A DNA stretch of 64,000 bases from Stictocephala bisonia (taxonomy: Eukaryota; Arthropoda; Insecta; Hemiptera; Membracidae). A program made the position numbers and the translations under genes. This document shows positions 25,101 to 40,100 of this stretch, piece by piece (within the stretch, counting starts at the first letter, position 1; the number at the start of each line of letters is the position of its first letter). The notes beneath the pieces are model-generated. The model was not told the DNA's origin. It was given only the letters and a program-made list of their open reading frames with translations, and did no database searches. The DNA lies in the NCBI GenBank assembly GCA_035578905.1, contig JAQJVL010000573.1, forward strand, positions 434,001 to 498,000. The letters run 5' to 3'.

Positions 25101-28100
25101 ATAAGAGTACAAAGGACATGCTAGAGAACTATAACAGGCTCTGTCATTGTCCGTGTGCCACGCACGCATACTCCAGCAGTCAGACTGTGTTGTAACTATC
25201 TGTCGGCCTTAGTTTGTAGCTACATTTTATTATGTATGCACCTTTGCTTTAACTGACCCTCACTTTTTGATTTTGTAATAAACAAATAGTTTAAATTAGC
25301 TACAGTTAAAATTAGTTACTTATTTCAAGTCTGTTTTAGTTATAGTAATATGTTTGTAGTAATTTACTTTGCACAAGAATTATACCATCTTAAATTTGGA
25401 GTCTGAAAGTTATAACAGCACAATACTGATGAAAGATTCAAGTGGGAGGGATGAGATTTTTGACACAACCAAAGGAAAAAGTCAATGAGAGTTTGAGAGA
25501 ACACGTGGGAAAAATAAGACTAAAAAAAAAATAAATAAATAAAAGAGGTGGTTTAAGGATCTGAGAAAAATAAATGAGGAAAAAACCCATTCAAAATGGA
25601 AAACTGACACTGATTGGAAAAGGCTGAGAGGAAGATCAAGGAAAAAGTGGATAGTATGTGACAAGTAAGAAATAGATAAAATGCCATACTGGTATATAAT
25701 ACAGTACAAGTAAACGTCACACAACACAAATGTATTACAATATAAGCACAAAATGTACAAATATATTACAATACAAGCACAAAATGCACGAATATTATGG
25801 TGATTTCGGTGAACCACGCTCACCTTCCTCAGACCAGAGGGATTCACAAAAGAATCTATTCGTGCATTTTGTGCTTCTATTGTAATATATTTGTACATTT
25901 TGTAATTCTATTGTAATATATTTGTACATTTTGTGCTTATATTGTAATAAATTTATGTTGTGTGATGTTTACTTGTACTGTATATGTACCAACACGTATT
26001 ATGCTAATTAAAAAACTATTGGTATATAATATAAAGAGAAGGTTCTCTATAGTATTACAACCATAAATACACCTTAGTAGAGGTAAGCCGATGTAGAAGA
26101 TTGCTCTCCAGCTCCTTCATACTGCGTTGGTTTTGCATCACAGATTCAAATAAGGCAACTCTCTCTGCTTCCAGATCTGACTTCTCCATTAGAATAACTC
26201 GCCCTGAATGGGGTTAAAAATAAAAAGTTATGTTCAAATTAAAAGCATTGGTTATATAAATAAACATATTTCTCATATAGTCTTTAATTTTATGTCTTAA
26301 ATTATCAGCTGTTTTGTGGTCCATTGTGGAGCGCTAGTGTAGTTCTGTGTAAGTGTAATGCAGTTTAAACCAGCTGGTAGCAGACCTCACTAACTAACCC
26401 AACTACAGGCACAAATATTCATATTAGATGAGATATCTATTGTAGGTGTAATAAAGGGTAAAAGGCATTAACCCTTAAGCGCCATTTATACAATGCCTAT
26501 TTTCCATTAAGCGCTAAGTTATTGTAAAAAAATCAAAATTATATCGTTTAGTTGCTCTTTTTTTTCTTGTTCTGTACAGGTAAATACAAGATGTGATAAC
26601 ATTTTGATAACTTTTATTAGCTTACTTTACCTTTTTTTCTTACATATGAATATGTAAATAAGCAAACTTTTATTTGAAAGTAAGCCTCAGGCATAGATCA
26701 CTTATACTGTAATACAAAATATTATTACTATTAATAAAATATGTATAATTGAGTATATTTACTTGTACATAAACTGATAAAGTCAGGGTCTGAACATAAC
26801 ACATATAATAAAAAATAAGTAAATATATATAGCACTAAAATAGGATGTATTTAGTACCTTGCACAAAATCGCCAAAATCAGAATCGACGGGATTATTCAT
26901 ATTGACACTTATAAATAATAAATTACTAACATATATTAAACTAAAGTAATGATAAAAACAACTAAATATACAGTTTCTAAGAGGTAAGGCGACGGAAAAT
27001 GGAAAATGATAACCGCTCAGCTCGACAGTAGCTGCGTGTATATGCGCTTCTGGCGTTGGGCGGCGCAGCGGAAATGTACACTGCCAGGAAAAAACCAGTC
27101 TCGTGATTGACAGGCTAACAAAAGGTGAGGAGCCGCACAATATGTCTCTCATGAGTCATCGCCCATAAACCAAATGCACTATCGGATTAAATTAGAAACA
27201 TTACTACGAAAATATTATTTTGTAATTATTACGCATGTGACACTTATGTTTTTTATGACACTTATGAATTCATTGTCAACAATAATTATCTATTATAGCA
27301 GAGATTATGTTATAAGCGCCATTAATTATAATAATATAAGTTTAGTTATAACTCTGACGATGTCAATACATTTTTTTGTAAATGTTTTACGGCAATAAAT
27401 TCTTGATTCTTGATTCATATATGTGCTTTCAGCGTTCAGGGCAAAGTACATATGTGCGCTTACGGTGTGATAAGGGTTAAAAGTTATATTATAAGGTTAT
27501 ATAATTAGTGAGTTATAAAACAATTTATAATGTACAGCTGATGTATTTTCTTCTATCATCAGATGTTGGTTGGCTAAATGACACATGATAATCCGGTACT
27601 AGTTTAAGAGTGTTCAATAAGATATAATGAATAGGATAACCGTAGCTTTAATTTACTTATTGAATATTTGTCAGATATGAACACTGTGATGTGCCTATTA
27701 TTGAAACCTCAATCAGTCATATAGGACTGTTCAAATGTCATTGGAGAATAGGACTGTTATTTTACAAAAATATTTCTGTAATTCATTGAAAAATGTATTG
27801 TAGATTTTAGTGGTGGTTAGTAATGACAATTAGATTACAAAACTGAACATGTTTACTGCAAAAGTTTTATGCCACAGTGCATCTGAGACAAATTATCTGA
27901 GACACCCTCTACATAAGTTTATCACCAGGTAAACTACATTTTTTACAGTTATGAAAATTTTGTATACACAATATGTGTAGGGATGGGTTGGTTCCTAAAG
28001 TCAGTTCCTGGTTTTATCAGTTCTTGCCAAAAGAATTGAAACTATGAACTGATGGAAAATGTTAGTTCTGCGATTCCAGTTCCAGAAAAAACATTAAGGG

Positions 28101-31100
28101 GGAGATATAAGAAAGTTTTCTGAAACATACACTAAAAGTTTTAAGAACTGGAACCAATTTCCGTAAAGAACCAAACCGAACTAAAAAATGAAACCGAACC
28201 ATCACTAATACATAGTTAATTATTTTCAAACAGAAACAAATTTGTCGTTAGCACAAAAAATAATCAAAGCACTGATCAAATAAATGTTCCTTCACTAATT
28301 TAATATTATATCATGAGAACGAACACAATATGGTAAGCAGTACCAAGAAGTTGATCTTCCAGGCCCTGCATGGTGACTGTGAAGTCTATGATGGAGGTTT
28401 TGGCACTTATCTCAGGTGAGTATGCAGGATTGGGCAGCTTAGTGGTGATGTACAACATGAACCCTGGCATCACATCATTTTCCTTATCACCAACAACCAC
28501 CTATTTAAATATAAAAAAGTCATACACCAGAATATGTTCAAATTATTAATTACTGTATACCTATTAATTGTAGATAAAAAATTATTTTAATTTACAAGTA
28601 TTAAACTATTTTTGGATTAAAATGTTGAATAAAAAATATTTTATTCATTCAAACCAATGGTTTCTCATTTTTAATATGTCAAAATTTTATTGTTAATTCA
28701 GTGGGTTCACATCTATTCAGATTGCCCTGTCGGGATCAGATTAAAAAAACTAGCTTATTTCTTCAGCAGGTAAGTTTCAACTACTATATGCAAGACATAA
28801 TATCACCAAACTTGTATGGGTTGTGTGGGTGGAAGGTCAAAATCACCATAGATTTGTGGGTAGGAGGGTGGGTCAATACCGCCACATGTGTATGGGTGGG
28901 AGGTTAGGTCAATGTTTCCAGACTTGTATGGATGGGCGAGTGCTTTGCATGTGTTATAAATAAAGGTACATTCAGTTCCTGATTCCTTTATTGTGCTTAA
29001 GATTATATTTCCTACCCCTACCATATTTATGAAATGTTGCACTAGTTACCAGGATTCCCGCACAATGTTATTTGAAGTAACCTTTTCACCAGTAGTCAGA
29101 GATCCAACTGAATAGTGAAGTGTAAATACGAGGGCCGTTCGGAAAGTATCCTCCAGTTGCTCATAGAATAGGAAGTGGAGGGGATAGTGCCACCATAGTA
29201 GCGTTGACGCGCAGGTCTCGTCAGTCGGCATCCAGCCGTGGTACTGTGAAGGTCGTCCGAGCGCTAGTTCATTTTCTGTAGCTTGTAAAAATGGCGTCTG
29301 TCTTAGAAAGACCCGCCAAATGTGAGGTGCGATCTGTCATTCGATTTTTTACAGCCAAGCAGTAAAACTGCCATTCATAGAGAACTGTGTGTGGACCGGC
29401 AGTAATGAGTGAAGGAGTTGTTCGGGAATGGGTCAGACATTTGTCAGACATCAGAAAAACCGCCTAACTAACGTCCATGAAAAAGAGAGGAGTGGCAGAC
29501 CATCTGTGGTTACCAATGGACTTGTCGAGAAAATCAACGAGAGGATTCGTGACAATCAACGGTTCACTATCTTAGAGCTTTGGGATGAATTTCAACAGAT
29601 TTCTAGAACTGTTTTGTACGAGATAGTGACAGAAAGGTTAGGCTACAAGATATTCTATGCTCGATGGGTCTTGAAAATTCTTTCAGAAAACCAAAAAAAA
29701 CTAGCGAATGGACTCTGCTATTGACTTTCTTATGCGCTATGATCAAGATGGTCATTCTTTTCTGAACCGAATTGTAACGGGCGATGAAACATGGGTTAAA
29801 TATGTGAATCCGGAGACCAAAGAACAATCAAAGGTGTGGGGTCATACACACTCGCCACACAAACCAACGAAAGCCCGGCAGGATTTTTCCGGCAGGAAGT
29901 TAATGTCAACTGAGTTTTGGGATGCAAAAGGAATTCTTTTTGTGGAGTTTATGGAACGTGAGGCAACAATCAACGCAGATTCGTACGTTGAAACTTTAAA
30001 AAACCTACGAAGGTCAATTCAGAACAAACGCCGCAGTTTATTGTTGTCTGGCGTCATTTTCCTTCATGACAACGCCCGATTCCACAGTGCTCGAAAAACC
30101 AAAGACCTTCTGAACAATTTCAATGGGATGTTTTTAGCCATCCACCATACAGCCCAGATTTAGCTCCCAGTGACTTTCATCTATTCATGCACTTGAAGAA
30201 ATGGCTGGGCTCTCAGAGGTTTGAGGGCGATGAGGAACTCAAGAATGCAGTCTCTGGCTGGCTCAAGGCACAGGCGGCCGATTTTTATTCTGAAGGGATT
30301 TGTAAGTTAGTGCAAAGATATGATAAGTGTTTGAATGTTTTTAGAAATTATGTTGAAAAATAGCTGAAAGATGTAGTTTTAGGATGTATATAATAAAATA
30401 TTTTTAATTATGTCTGAGTTTTATTTAAAGCATACCGGAGGTTACTTTCCGAACGGCCATCGTACAACTTACTTCCGTTTTCAAGTTATTATTTAAACAT
30501 AAAAACAACACCCATGTACACAGAATATAAATACAATGCAATAAACTAAAAAGAATATAAACACAAAAGAATTTAAAACTTGAGAAGAAAAATTACATGT
30601 ACATGAGTTATATTCTGGCGAATATTTGAAAAGATTGTTTCAGAATTAGGAGTAGGATGGAACAAGTACTGTGCAAAATTACTCACATGGCATTTATTAT
30701 TTAGTAATTGTCATAGCCTGTGTTTTAGCATTAGGTTATCAACCTTATCTGAAGATCAACATAAGAACATTTCTAATTATAATATAAGCTAATTATAAAA
30801 GTGCAGATAGCATCTAATGCGCACGACTTATGTATCATTGACATTTAAGTGATCATTGTCCTTGCATTGACCACTTAACCTCGAACTCTGGCTTATATAG
30901 AATTAATGTTATCTGGATCAGTTTGTGCCACATTGATCTGGATAATCATGAGTCCACAGTACATAAAAGCCATAACTTATAATTTTATTCTTTGTTGATA
31001 AAGATTGATTGAGAAATTAATGCCTTGGGCACTATACTGAGTTAGCTATACTTTAATTTGCGTGTTGAGACTACCAATGCGATTGTAACATATATGACTG

Positions 31101-34100
31101 AGGATATATAAGTATCTTTTGCATTTCTAAGATTTATGTGTTTACTAGCTGGCTTTTACCTCAGTGAAACAATTAAATTAGCATTCTTATTACCTTTTCA
31201 ATGGATCCAGACTTAATGAAGTTCTTCTCAAGCACATTGTCGATGACAGGGTCCAGCTCCTCTCCGACATCCTCTATTAGCAAAGGACGGCCAAGAGACA
31301 GACTGTCCTCCAAGTGGGTGCGGAAGTACTTGTGATTGAGTGAAGTGATCTGTAATTACATTGAATAATGGAATAATTTATATTCTTTCATAGTAATTCA
31401 AATAGAATATTTATTTACCTTAAGCTATTTAATTCCAAAATTGTAACCTTGACACAAACAAAAAACATAGGTGACAAAGACAAAAATGTCAACAGTCAGT
31501 TATAGTTCCTTATTTAACTCACTAATAATGTAAAGGGTCTGTCCTATGAGAAAACACTCAATAATACATCTTTAAAAAATAATAGCTTTTAATTGTCACA
31601 ACTAGTTTTCTTAGAAAATGAACAGAGCAGATGGATTGACAAGCTACAGCTAGGCACTAATCGCAACCTACTCTACCTTTAAAGAAATAGATTGGCTTGT
31701 CTAACCATAATCTAACTCTTCTAATCATTATTTATTTATTTTTTATTTTTATTTTTTATTTATTTTTTTATTTATTCATAAGACGCCGATCGTCAAGATA
31801 TGGGCGAATATGGATTTCGAATGAGTGTTGATTATTAATTTATCAAGATTATTGAATTTGTTACGAGGAATGTTTTTAAAGTAAGTACCGTTTTGGAATT
31901 CTGCCATTGAGCATTGAGTTCGGTGTATGCACCCTGTGTATCACTATCTGTTGGCAAACCACAGCCACCGTTACAGATCCATTCAACTGTATTTTAAGAT
32001 GCTTATTAGTTTTAATATGCCTCCTCCGATTGAAATTACCACCGACTGTGAAGTATGCACTGTGATAATTTTTTTTAATGCTAATGGTGTGAAAGCAGCT
32101 AGCATTCATCATGAGATCTGGGAAGTTTATGGAGAAAATAGAATGAGTGATGGGATGGTAAGGAAATGAGTGATCACTTTTAAAGATGCAGTATGAATGT
32201 GCATGAGGAGGAATGAAGTGGACAACCTTCAGTCATTACTTTGATAAAAAATTCAGGACGCTTTACAATATAGTGAGTTTCCTCAAGTGTCAAGAAGTGT
32301 GATTTACAATAATGTGATAGAAGGTTTGGAGTACTTAAAGTTAAGCTCACACTGGGATGCCAAAATGCTGACTGAGAATCTCAAAAACAAATGTTTAGCC
32401 ACTTCTCTCATATTCCTAGGGTTACAATCGAGATGGTGATGATTTTTAAAAAGAAATTGTCACTGTGACAGATCTCACAATGAATGTTAGCTGATTTCAC
32501 ACCTTTAGCGTTAAGAAAACCTATCAGAACACATACTTCAGAGTCGGCGGCATTTTCAATCGAGCGTAGCTTTTGAAATACCCATAAGCAACCTTATATA
32601 TTGTTGAATGAATTTGTAACGGAGACTGTAGCTTGCCAACAGATGGTGGTCCACAGTATGCATGCGCCAAATGCTGACTGCTACGCTACAATGGTGGAAT
32701 TCCAAACATTTAAAAACATGCTTTGAGTATTACTTTGTCCAATTTTTAAATATATAGTTTAATACCTATTGAATCAAAACCTATAGGACTCTACCACCCA
32801 CACATACATGCATGTTTTTGATGACCCTCCCGCCCACACAAACATATACAGTGGTAGTGTGGTAGATCCACTCATCGTTTCTATGGTTGTAGTAAGTCCA
32901 GAATACTTCTTGTTCTATCTTGATTATCTGACAAACATTTTGAACTTCGCGAGGGCTGTCTATTTTGGATTCTGCTGCAGCGGATGTACAGATCCGTGTA
33001 AGACAATTCTTTACCAGAGGAGTAGTTCAATACCAAATATCATTGCATTAACTAGAATGGAAAATTGCACAAGTACATTTGAACATGAATTCAATGGACA
33101 TTTTTCACCGTCTATTATTTGGCTATTCCATTATTTTCTACAATCTATATAACATTACAAAATAAAAAATACTTCAACTAAAAATTGTTAGACGTTTACA
33201 ATATTGGAAGATTAATTATAACCCTGACAGTTGATAGCAGACTTTCTTTCTTTGGAGCCGACATTGCGCATTCCAAGATTTTAATATTTTATAGTAATTT
33301 ATTTGTTTGCAATAGCTACACAATCTACATACCACTAAAATACTTCAAATATAGTGACTCAAAAAGTAATATTGTTTTATCTGGCTGGCCACAGTGACGT
33401 TTTTAACTGACAATCTAAATGAGGTCATCTTTCTACTTTATTGTGTATGCATATAGTCGCCTAAAGTAGTTCATAAAACATTTGTAGTAGAATATAATAT
33501 AAATATATAAATAAAAAATTATTGTTACCTTTTTAATTATGTGATAAATATGCTATATAATGATAAACATTATTTATATAATGCTCATGAAATAAAATAT
33601 AATATGTTATTATGTGGCTAAGTGAGGCCAACAATATTCTTAACAAAAAAAGACGAATTAATTTAAATATATTTAGTCAAACGTGCATAATCCCTCATGT
33701 ACCTGTAACTCATTGGTGGCTTCCTTATTTTTTATCCACATTTTGCCCTGGTTTTGAGGGTCGATAAGTAGAGGGTAGGAGCTGGACTTGGTGACGATGA
33801 GAGCATTCTGTACTGACAGCTCATCATTAGGCAACCCCTGCAAGGTCCACTCCGACACCTAGGAAATCCGTTAATTCAGTAGAGTTTGTGTGATAAATGG
33901 CTGTTTAAATAGCTACTAAACTTTATTCAATTCAACTTTTTTTTAAGAAAAATATAAGAGCCGTAGTTAAATTTAATCTTTATCTTTATTAACGTACAAT
34001 GGTGATAAATTACTTTATAGTTTAATCATTTAATGAATTTGGCAGCCAGATGGTTTGATTGTTTGAGCAACAATGCAATTAAATTACTACGGTTTTAATT

Positions 34101-37100
34101 GAATATTTTTCAATTGATATATTTTTGTAACCCTCTGTGACATGGTTTGATGTACATGGTATGTCATGATCTATCAACGCAATAATACCAAGTCAAAATG
34201 TGTGTTGAAGTGGAGGAGCAGTCTGAGTTGTTGTACTGTGGCCAGGTTCAGCGCTGAGGATCATCTGTTTGAATCCAGCTCGGACTGGTAATTTTTACCG
34301 TGCAACTATATACAGGCACTGGTCTGTAGAATAGTGGTGTAGGGCCCACCTCAAGTGACCAGCATGTGGGGTGTAAGTTGATGGAATCAGTGTTTCTATT
34401 ATAGTTGCAGAGTACAACACCTTTTTTACTACTTTTTACTAATGAAAAGAAAATGGGGACACGTTTCGCTTATTTATTTTAAAATTGCTGCATTTTCATA
34501 TTTATTTTTAATATATAATGGAAAGTGCACTAAATACATGTAAATAACTGGACATAAAAATACATACAATCCATGGTGGATAATGGAGTAGCTCTGAAGA
34601 CTAGAAACTAGTACGACAAAAATTATGAGCTTACCGGGGGGGGGGGGGGGGGGATTAAAGCCTTGCTTTAGGTACCTAAAAACCACCCGATGGCTCTGGT
34701 CAGTAAAGCAAAGGTGTTTAAATTTATTATAAGCTTTATGACCACAAACCACTTAACCAATACCCCACCCGCCCACCCATACTCGTATAGTGGTATTGAC
34801 CCCACCCACCCACCCATACACATATAGTGGTATTGACCCACCCACCCATACACATATAGTGGTATTGACCCCACCCACCCACCCATGCACACACTGCAAT
34901 ATTGACCCACCCGCCCACCCATACACGCACTGTAGTAGTAACCCATCCGCCCACCCATACACGCACTGTAGTAGTAACCCACTCGCCCACCCATACATGC
35001 ACTGTGGTATTGACCCACCCGCCCACCCATACACACACTGTGGTATTGAATGTAATAATACCACCTTAGAAAAAATGTAGAAAGTAGATGTAATAATTAA
35101 AAGAAATACTAAAATATAAAATAATGTAGTTAAATTTGTTTAAAAAGTTTATCTGAAATAATGACAAATACAAAGTACGTAGCATACCATTGAACTATCA
35201 ACAAGCATGTTGGTGATGTTGAGGTTATGAGTAAAGGGTATCTCTCGAGTCTTGAGTATGTTCATCCAGCAATTCACCAGGGTGGCTCGGAACTCCTGAT
35301 TGTAAGGACCGCAGTAAGAGAGAAACCCTGTTGCCAGGACCACGTCTCCCACCAGTCTACAGACAGAGGCTTAACTTTGAATCCTGTTTAGGAAACAGTA
35401 TTCTTGTCACAGATAACAGATAAGTTTAACTGCCCAAAAACCTGCAGATGTTATTTTCAGATTTGTTAGAAAGGAATTAACGAAGATTTAGTAGTATTAG
35501 GATTTCAAGGGAAGTTTTAAGGTAGATAGATAAAACCCTTACCATGACACTTATTCTAAAGGGAAAATTTATTCTTAAAGATAAGTTGTGACTTATTAAT
35601 GCAATGGGGCTAGTTAAAACTGCATATAACAAAAATATTTAGTTGGTTTAGTAAAAATCACTAACTCTGTTTATAAACCACAAAACTTGATTACTAATAC
35701 TAATAGAAATAAAAATTAAATAAATAGCATACCTGCCAAGTTGTTTTTTAAACTCTTTGCTTTGTTCAGTCCAGCGAATCTTTTCACCTCCTAGTCCATT
35801 TATGAGTGCTGTGGCTGCTGTCATCTTGCGGATACAGGAATTTGCTGCATCAGTGAGTCGTTGCTTCTCACTGACAGCTGCATCATACTGAGCCTTCACC
35901 TGATTCAGAGCGTGCTCTCGTGCCATCAACTCATTTTCAGCAGCACACAAGTCATCATCAGCCAGTTTCAACCTTGCCTCTTGCAAAGTTAGATTGGCCT
36001 AAGTTAACATAATAATTCTTATTTATGTTTTTGATATCAGTACAAATACTGTTATAAAAAGTAAAAATAAATATAGCTAAAACTATGAAATTGAAGTAAA
36101 GAATGTGAATAAATACAAACAGTTCCTCCTATATGTAATAGTTCACCTGTGATATTTAGTACAAAACTGGAATGGTATTACTTATTATAATTTAGTCTTG
36201 TTTGAAAATTATTTCACATTCACTTTAAACACCGACAGCAGACAATGGTGGAAGGGTGAGACGTATCTGCCTCTCTGTAACTACTTCTATTCCCTCTCAA
36301 ACAACTTTGTTCTGATATACCAGCGCTGTCTATCGTCCTAAATCCTAACAGCCACTGAGGCATTTGCTGCGGCTGAAAGAAAACAATATCTGGGTTTTCT
36401 TTCTCTGTGAATTTTTGTAAATATCTGCTTGTTACATTTTTCTAAGATGGGATGTACAAAGAAGTTAATAGGCTTGTAATGGGAAAAAACCAAATGCATT
36501 TTAAATATTAAATTCAAGATAACAATTGAGTGGATTATGTGTGTACATGTTCTGACCTTGAGAGGCAAGACTTCCTTGTTGACGCTGTGGAAGAACGCCA
36601 TCGCCTTAGTCCAGGAAAGCAGTCCTGCCACATCTCCACAAACCCTCTTAGCTGTGTCCATATTGTAATCCTCCATCTCAAAGTAAGGAATTAGCAGCTC
36701 TACCATCTCATTGTTGATTATGTCTTTTGGAAAATTTTGTAGCTGTAGTAGAAAAGTGGTGCTTGCCATCATCTACATGACAATAGAGGAGAATCAAATC
36801 AAATTAATGTACTCCACACTAAAAATAATAATAATTATACATATATATATATATAAAATTATTATTTTATATATATATATAATAACTAAACCATAATTTA
36901 AATGGGTTGCAAGCAACCAGCTCAAATAACAATAAAATGTAAGACAAAAATACAAATACACAGTAATAAGAAGTAAATTAGGAAAAACAATATTTTGGAT
37001 GTTTGTATTTTTGTTGATCAACAAATGTATAAACAACTATGCTTCATATTGTTTTTCTAACGTACACTGACAAAACTAAAAGGTTAAACGAATCTTTTAA

Positions 37101-40100
37101 AAATGGTTCTGAAGAGGATAAGCAGCAATTTGTATTTTTGAAGTTTATGAAAGAGTTCTAATATTAGAATCACTAGATTTCTGCAACCTGTTTATAACTA
37201 GTGATTAATTTAAGTGGTAGTGCACCATAACCTGCGATGAAAAAACTATCAACATAAGGTACAATTTTCAGTGCCACTAATATCTTTTCCAAGCGTTTCA
37301 AAGTATGAGTATAAGTTTTTTTGCCATTTTAGCCCTGGATAGATGATCGACAATAATTTACGTACCTCAGTCAATTTGTCCACAAATAGCAACTGGATAA
37401 CGCATGGGCCTAAAGGCCTGTGCGTCAACTTTATTCAACGAGTGAAGTACCGACCGTTGGCTCAGTGGGGATTCGAACCTTGGACCTTGCCCTCCGCAGT
37501 CCGAAGCCTTAGCCACTGAGCCACCACGCCGGCAATTGCTTGTTTAGTAATTAGGCTTTGCATTAAGTTGAAAAACGCACATCACTAAAGTTCACAATTA
37601 TGACAAAACTGGACAGAAAACAAGCCAGCACTGGTTGGTTAGTGAAGGATTTCACCTGATGGCAAAAAACTTATACTTCCTTGAAATTATTTATTTATAT
37701 AACTTGAATTTTTTTGAAAAAGTGCGTGAGTGTGGTCGAAAGTGCGTGAGTGTGGTCGAAAGAACAGTCTTTATTACAGACCAAAGCCAATTGATTCCTG
37801 TACAGTTTCCTTCATTAAACACTCTATTACAAATAAATAGCAGGTTTAACACCTGCAAATTCCTTACAAAATTAATTTCTGTTTAATTGGATCACAAACT
37901 AGTACAGTAAACTTCCTCTAATCCAGCATCCTACGATCCGGCACGCTGGATAATCCGGCACGACTTTATGAAAAAATATATTATGTACCACAAAACGACG
38001 TACAAGAAGATGGCCCTTTGCTCTGGCAACTTACATAATTTATAGAGAAAATTACCCGGAATTATCAAAATTACCGGGTTTTCGACGAAAACATTTACAA
38101 GTCTCGCGTATCCATCTATCGTAGCTAGATCTAAATTACTAACAGTAATGCGTAATAAAAAACGGCATCGAAGGAACGCTGTGAACGCTATGAAGAATTC
38201 AGAGCTACATAATAGGAATAAAAATAACTGTAATCCGTGTTCAAGTTCGTTTGGGATCGGAAGTCGCGAGGTATGCGTGCCGTACGACGCATATTGGTAT
38301 GCGTGGAGGGGAGGCGAGTCGTCTTCGGCCGACATCGGGTGACATCGTATAATTTCGGGAGCAACCTGGCGCCACTGTAGCATTGTTTACAGTCCGTGTT
38401 CAGTCTACGTAGTGTTCTATTGTGTTATTGTTGACTGTGGTGTTTGGTAGAGCTTGATTTTGTGTTGAGGGATTTTATATGTATGTAGTGACTGACACGT
38501 GAAATGGGTCCTAAAGTTAACGTCGCGTCTTCAAAAAGAAAACATCAGACTTTCACTTTGTTGCAAAAGCTGGAAATCGTGAAGAAGCTTGAAAATGGTG
38601 TAAGTAGACACATCATTATGAAAGAATTTGATATAGGATCGTCTACAATTTATGACATTAAAAAGAACAAAGACAAGTTGAAAGAGTTTGTGAAAGAATC
38701 AGAAAGTTTGAAAAATCTAACTGAAAGACAAACTTTGAAAAAACCCAAATTAGACCAACTAGATTCGGTGTTGTATGCTTGGTTTGTAGCAAAACGATCA
38801 GAGGGTAAACCCATAACTGGTCCTATGGTCATTGAAAAAGCTAAGCAGTTTCAACAAGATTTGAACATTGATGCCGATTGCAAATTTTCTGAAGGCTGGC
38901 TTAGGAGCTTTAAGTCTCGTCACGGCATCCGAAAATTAGATATTTCTGGCGAGCTTAAATCTGCCAATGTTGTAGGTGCTGAAGAGTTTAAAGTTACATT
39001 CAAATCTATTGTATCTGAAAATAAAGTGACTGCTTGTCAAATATACAATGCAGATGAGACTGGCCTTTTGTGGCGTTGCCTACCGAATTCTACACTGGCT
39101 GGTGGAGATGAAAAAAGTGTTAAAGGCTTTAAAAAAAATAAAGATAGGCTAACAGTTCTGCTGTGCTCAAATTCATCTGGAGATCACAAACTAAAACCTT
39201 TTGTGATTGGAAAGTCGAAGCAGCCTAGGGCCTTAAAAGGTGTGAAATCATTGCCAGTGATTTATGGGGCACAATCTAATGCGTGGATGGAGAAAAAGTT
39301 GTTTAAAAACTGGTTCTTTCAAGATTTTGTTCCAGCCGTTAAGAACAATTTTAAAAAATTACAAATTCCTGAAGACAGTAAGGCTATTTTATTCTTAGAC
39401 AATTGTTCAGCTCATCCTGATGAGGAAGAATTAGTGTCTGGCAACATTTCTGTATCATATCTTCCTCCCAATGTGACACCCCTGATTCAGCCTATGGATC
39501 AAGGTGCAATCCAGAACTTTAAGACACACTACAGACGCTACTTTGTACAAAATTTACTGGCATCGGATTGCAATGTGAAAGATTTTCAAGGACAGTTTTC
39601 CATTAAAGACGCTATCTTTGCTACTGCTTTGGCTTGGGGTGAGGTAAAACAAGAAACCTTGCAAAAGTCATGGCGTAAACTCTGGCCTGAAGTAATGGAC
39701 GAAAATATCGAAGCTACCGACAGTGACCCTCCAGTTGATGAACTTGAAGTCGTTTTAAGCGATTTGCCTTTAGAGAATCCCATGTCTCAGATGAATCGAG
39801 AAGAAATTAGGGAGTGGATTGAAGTAGACTGTGATGAGCCGACAGAGGAAATTATAACAGATGAGACCATCATACAGAGTGTACTTAATCCAACAGTCCC
39901 CAATGACGTGGACTCCGATGAAGATGATGTAGATGAAACAAACGACATCACATGGAATCAAGCAGCTGATGCCTTGAATACTTTAATTAAGTTTTATGAA
40001 CGCAGCAGATCGTTCAATGATGCTGACATTATGAAACTGCACATCATGCGAAATGAATTCATAAAGAAACGAAGAGAAATAACCAAAAAGCAAACTGACA

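Noticed and set aside
27174..27398. 74-aa ORF with hydrophobic runs
   Set aside because: It spans the junction of the piggyBac MITE and its inserted block and has no homology.
28803..29042. Pro/Tyr-rich 79-aa minus-strand ORF
   Set aside because: It is another reading of minisatellite family M units.
34668..35064. Overlapping minus-strand ORFs of 100-122 aa rich in Gly, Trp and Val
   Set aside because: They are the three frames of a 36-bp minisatellite; no start context or family supports a protein.
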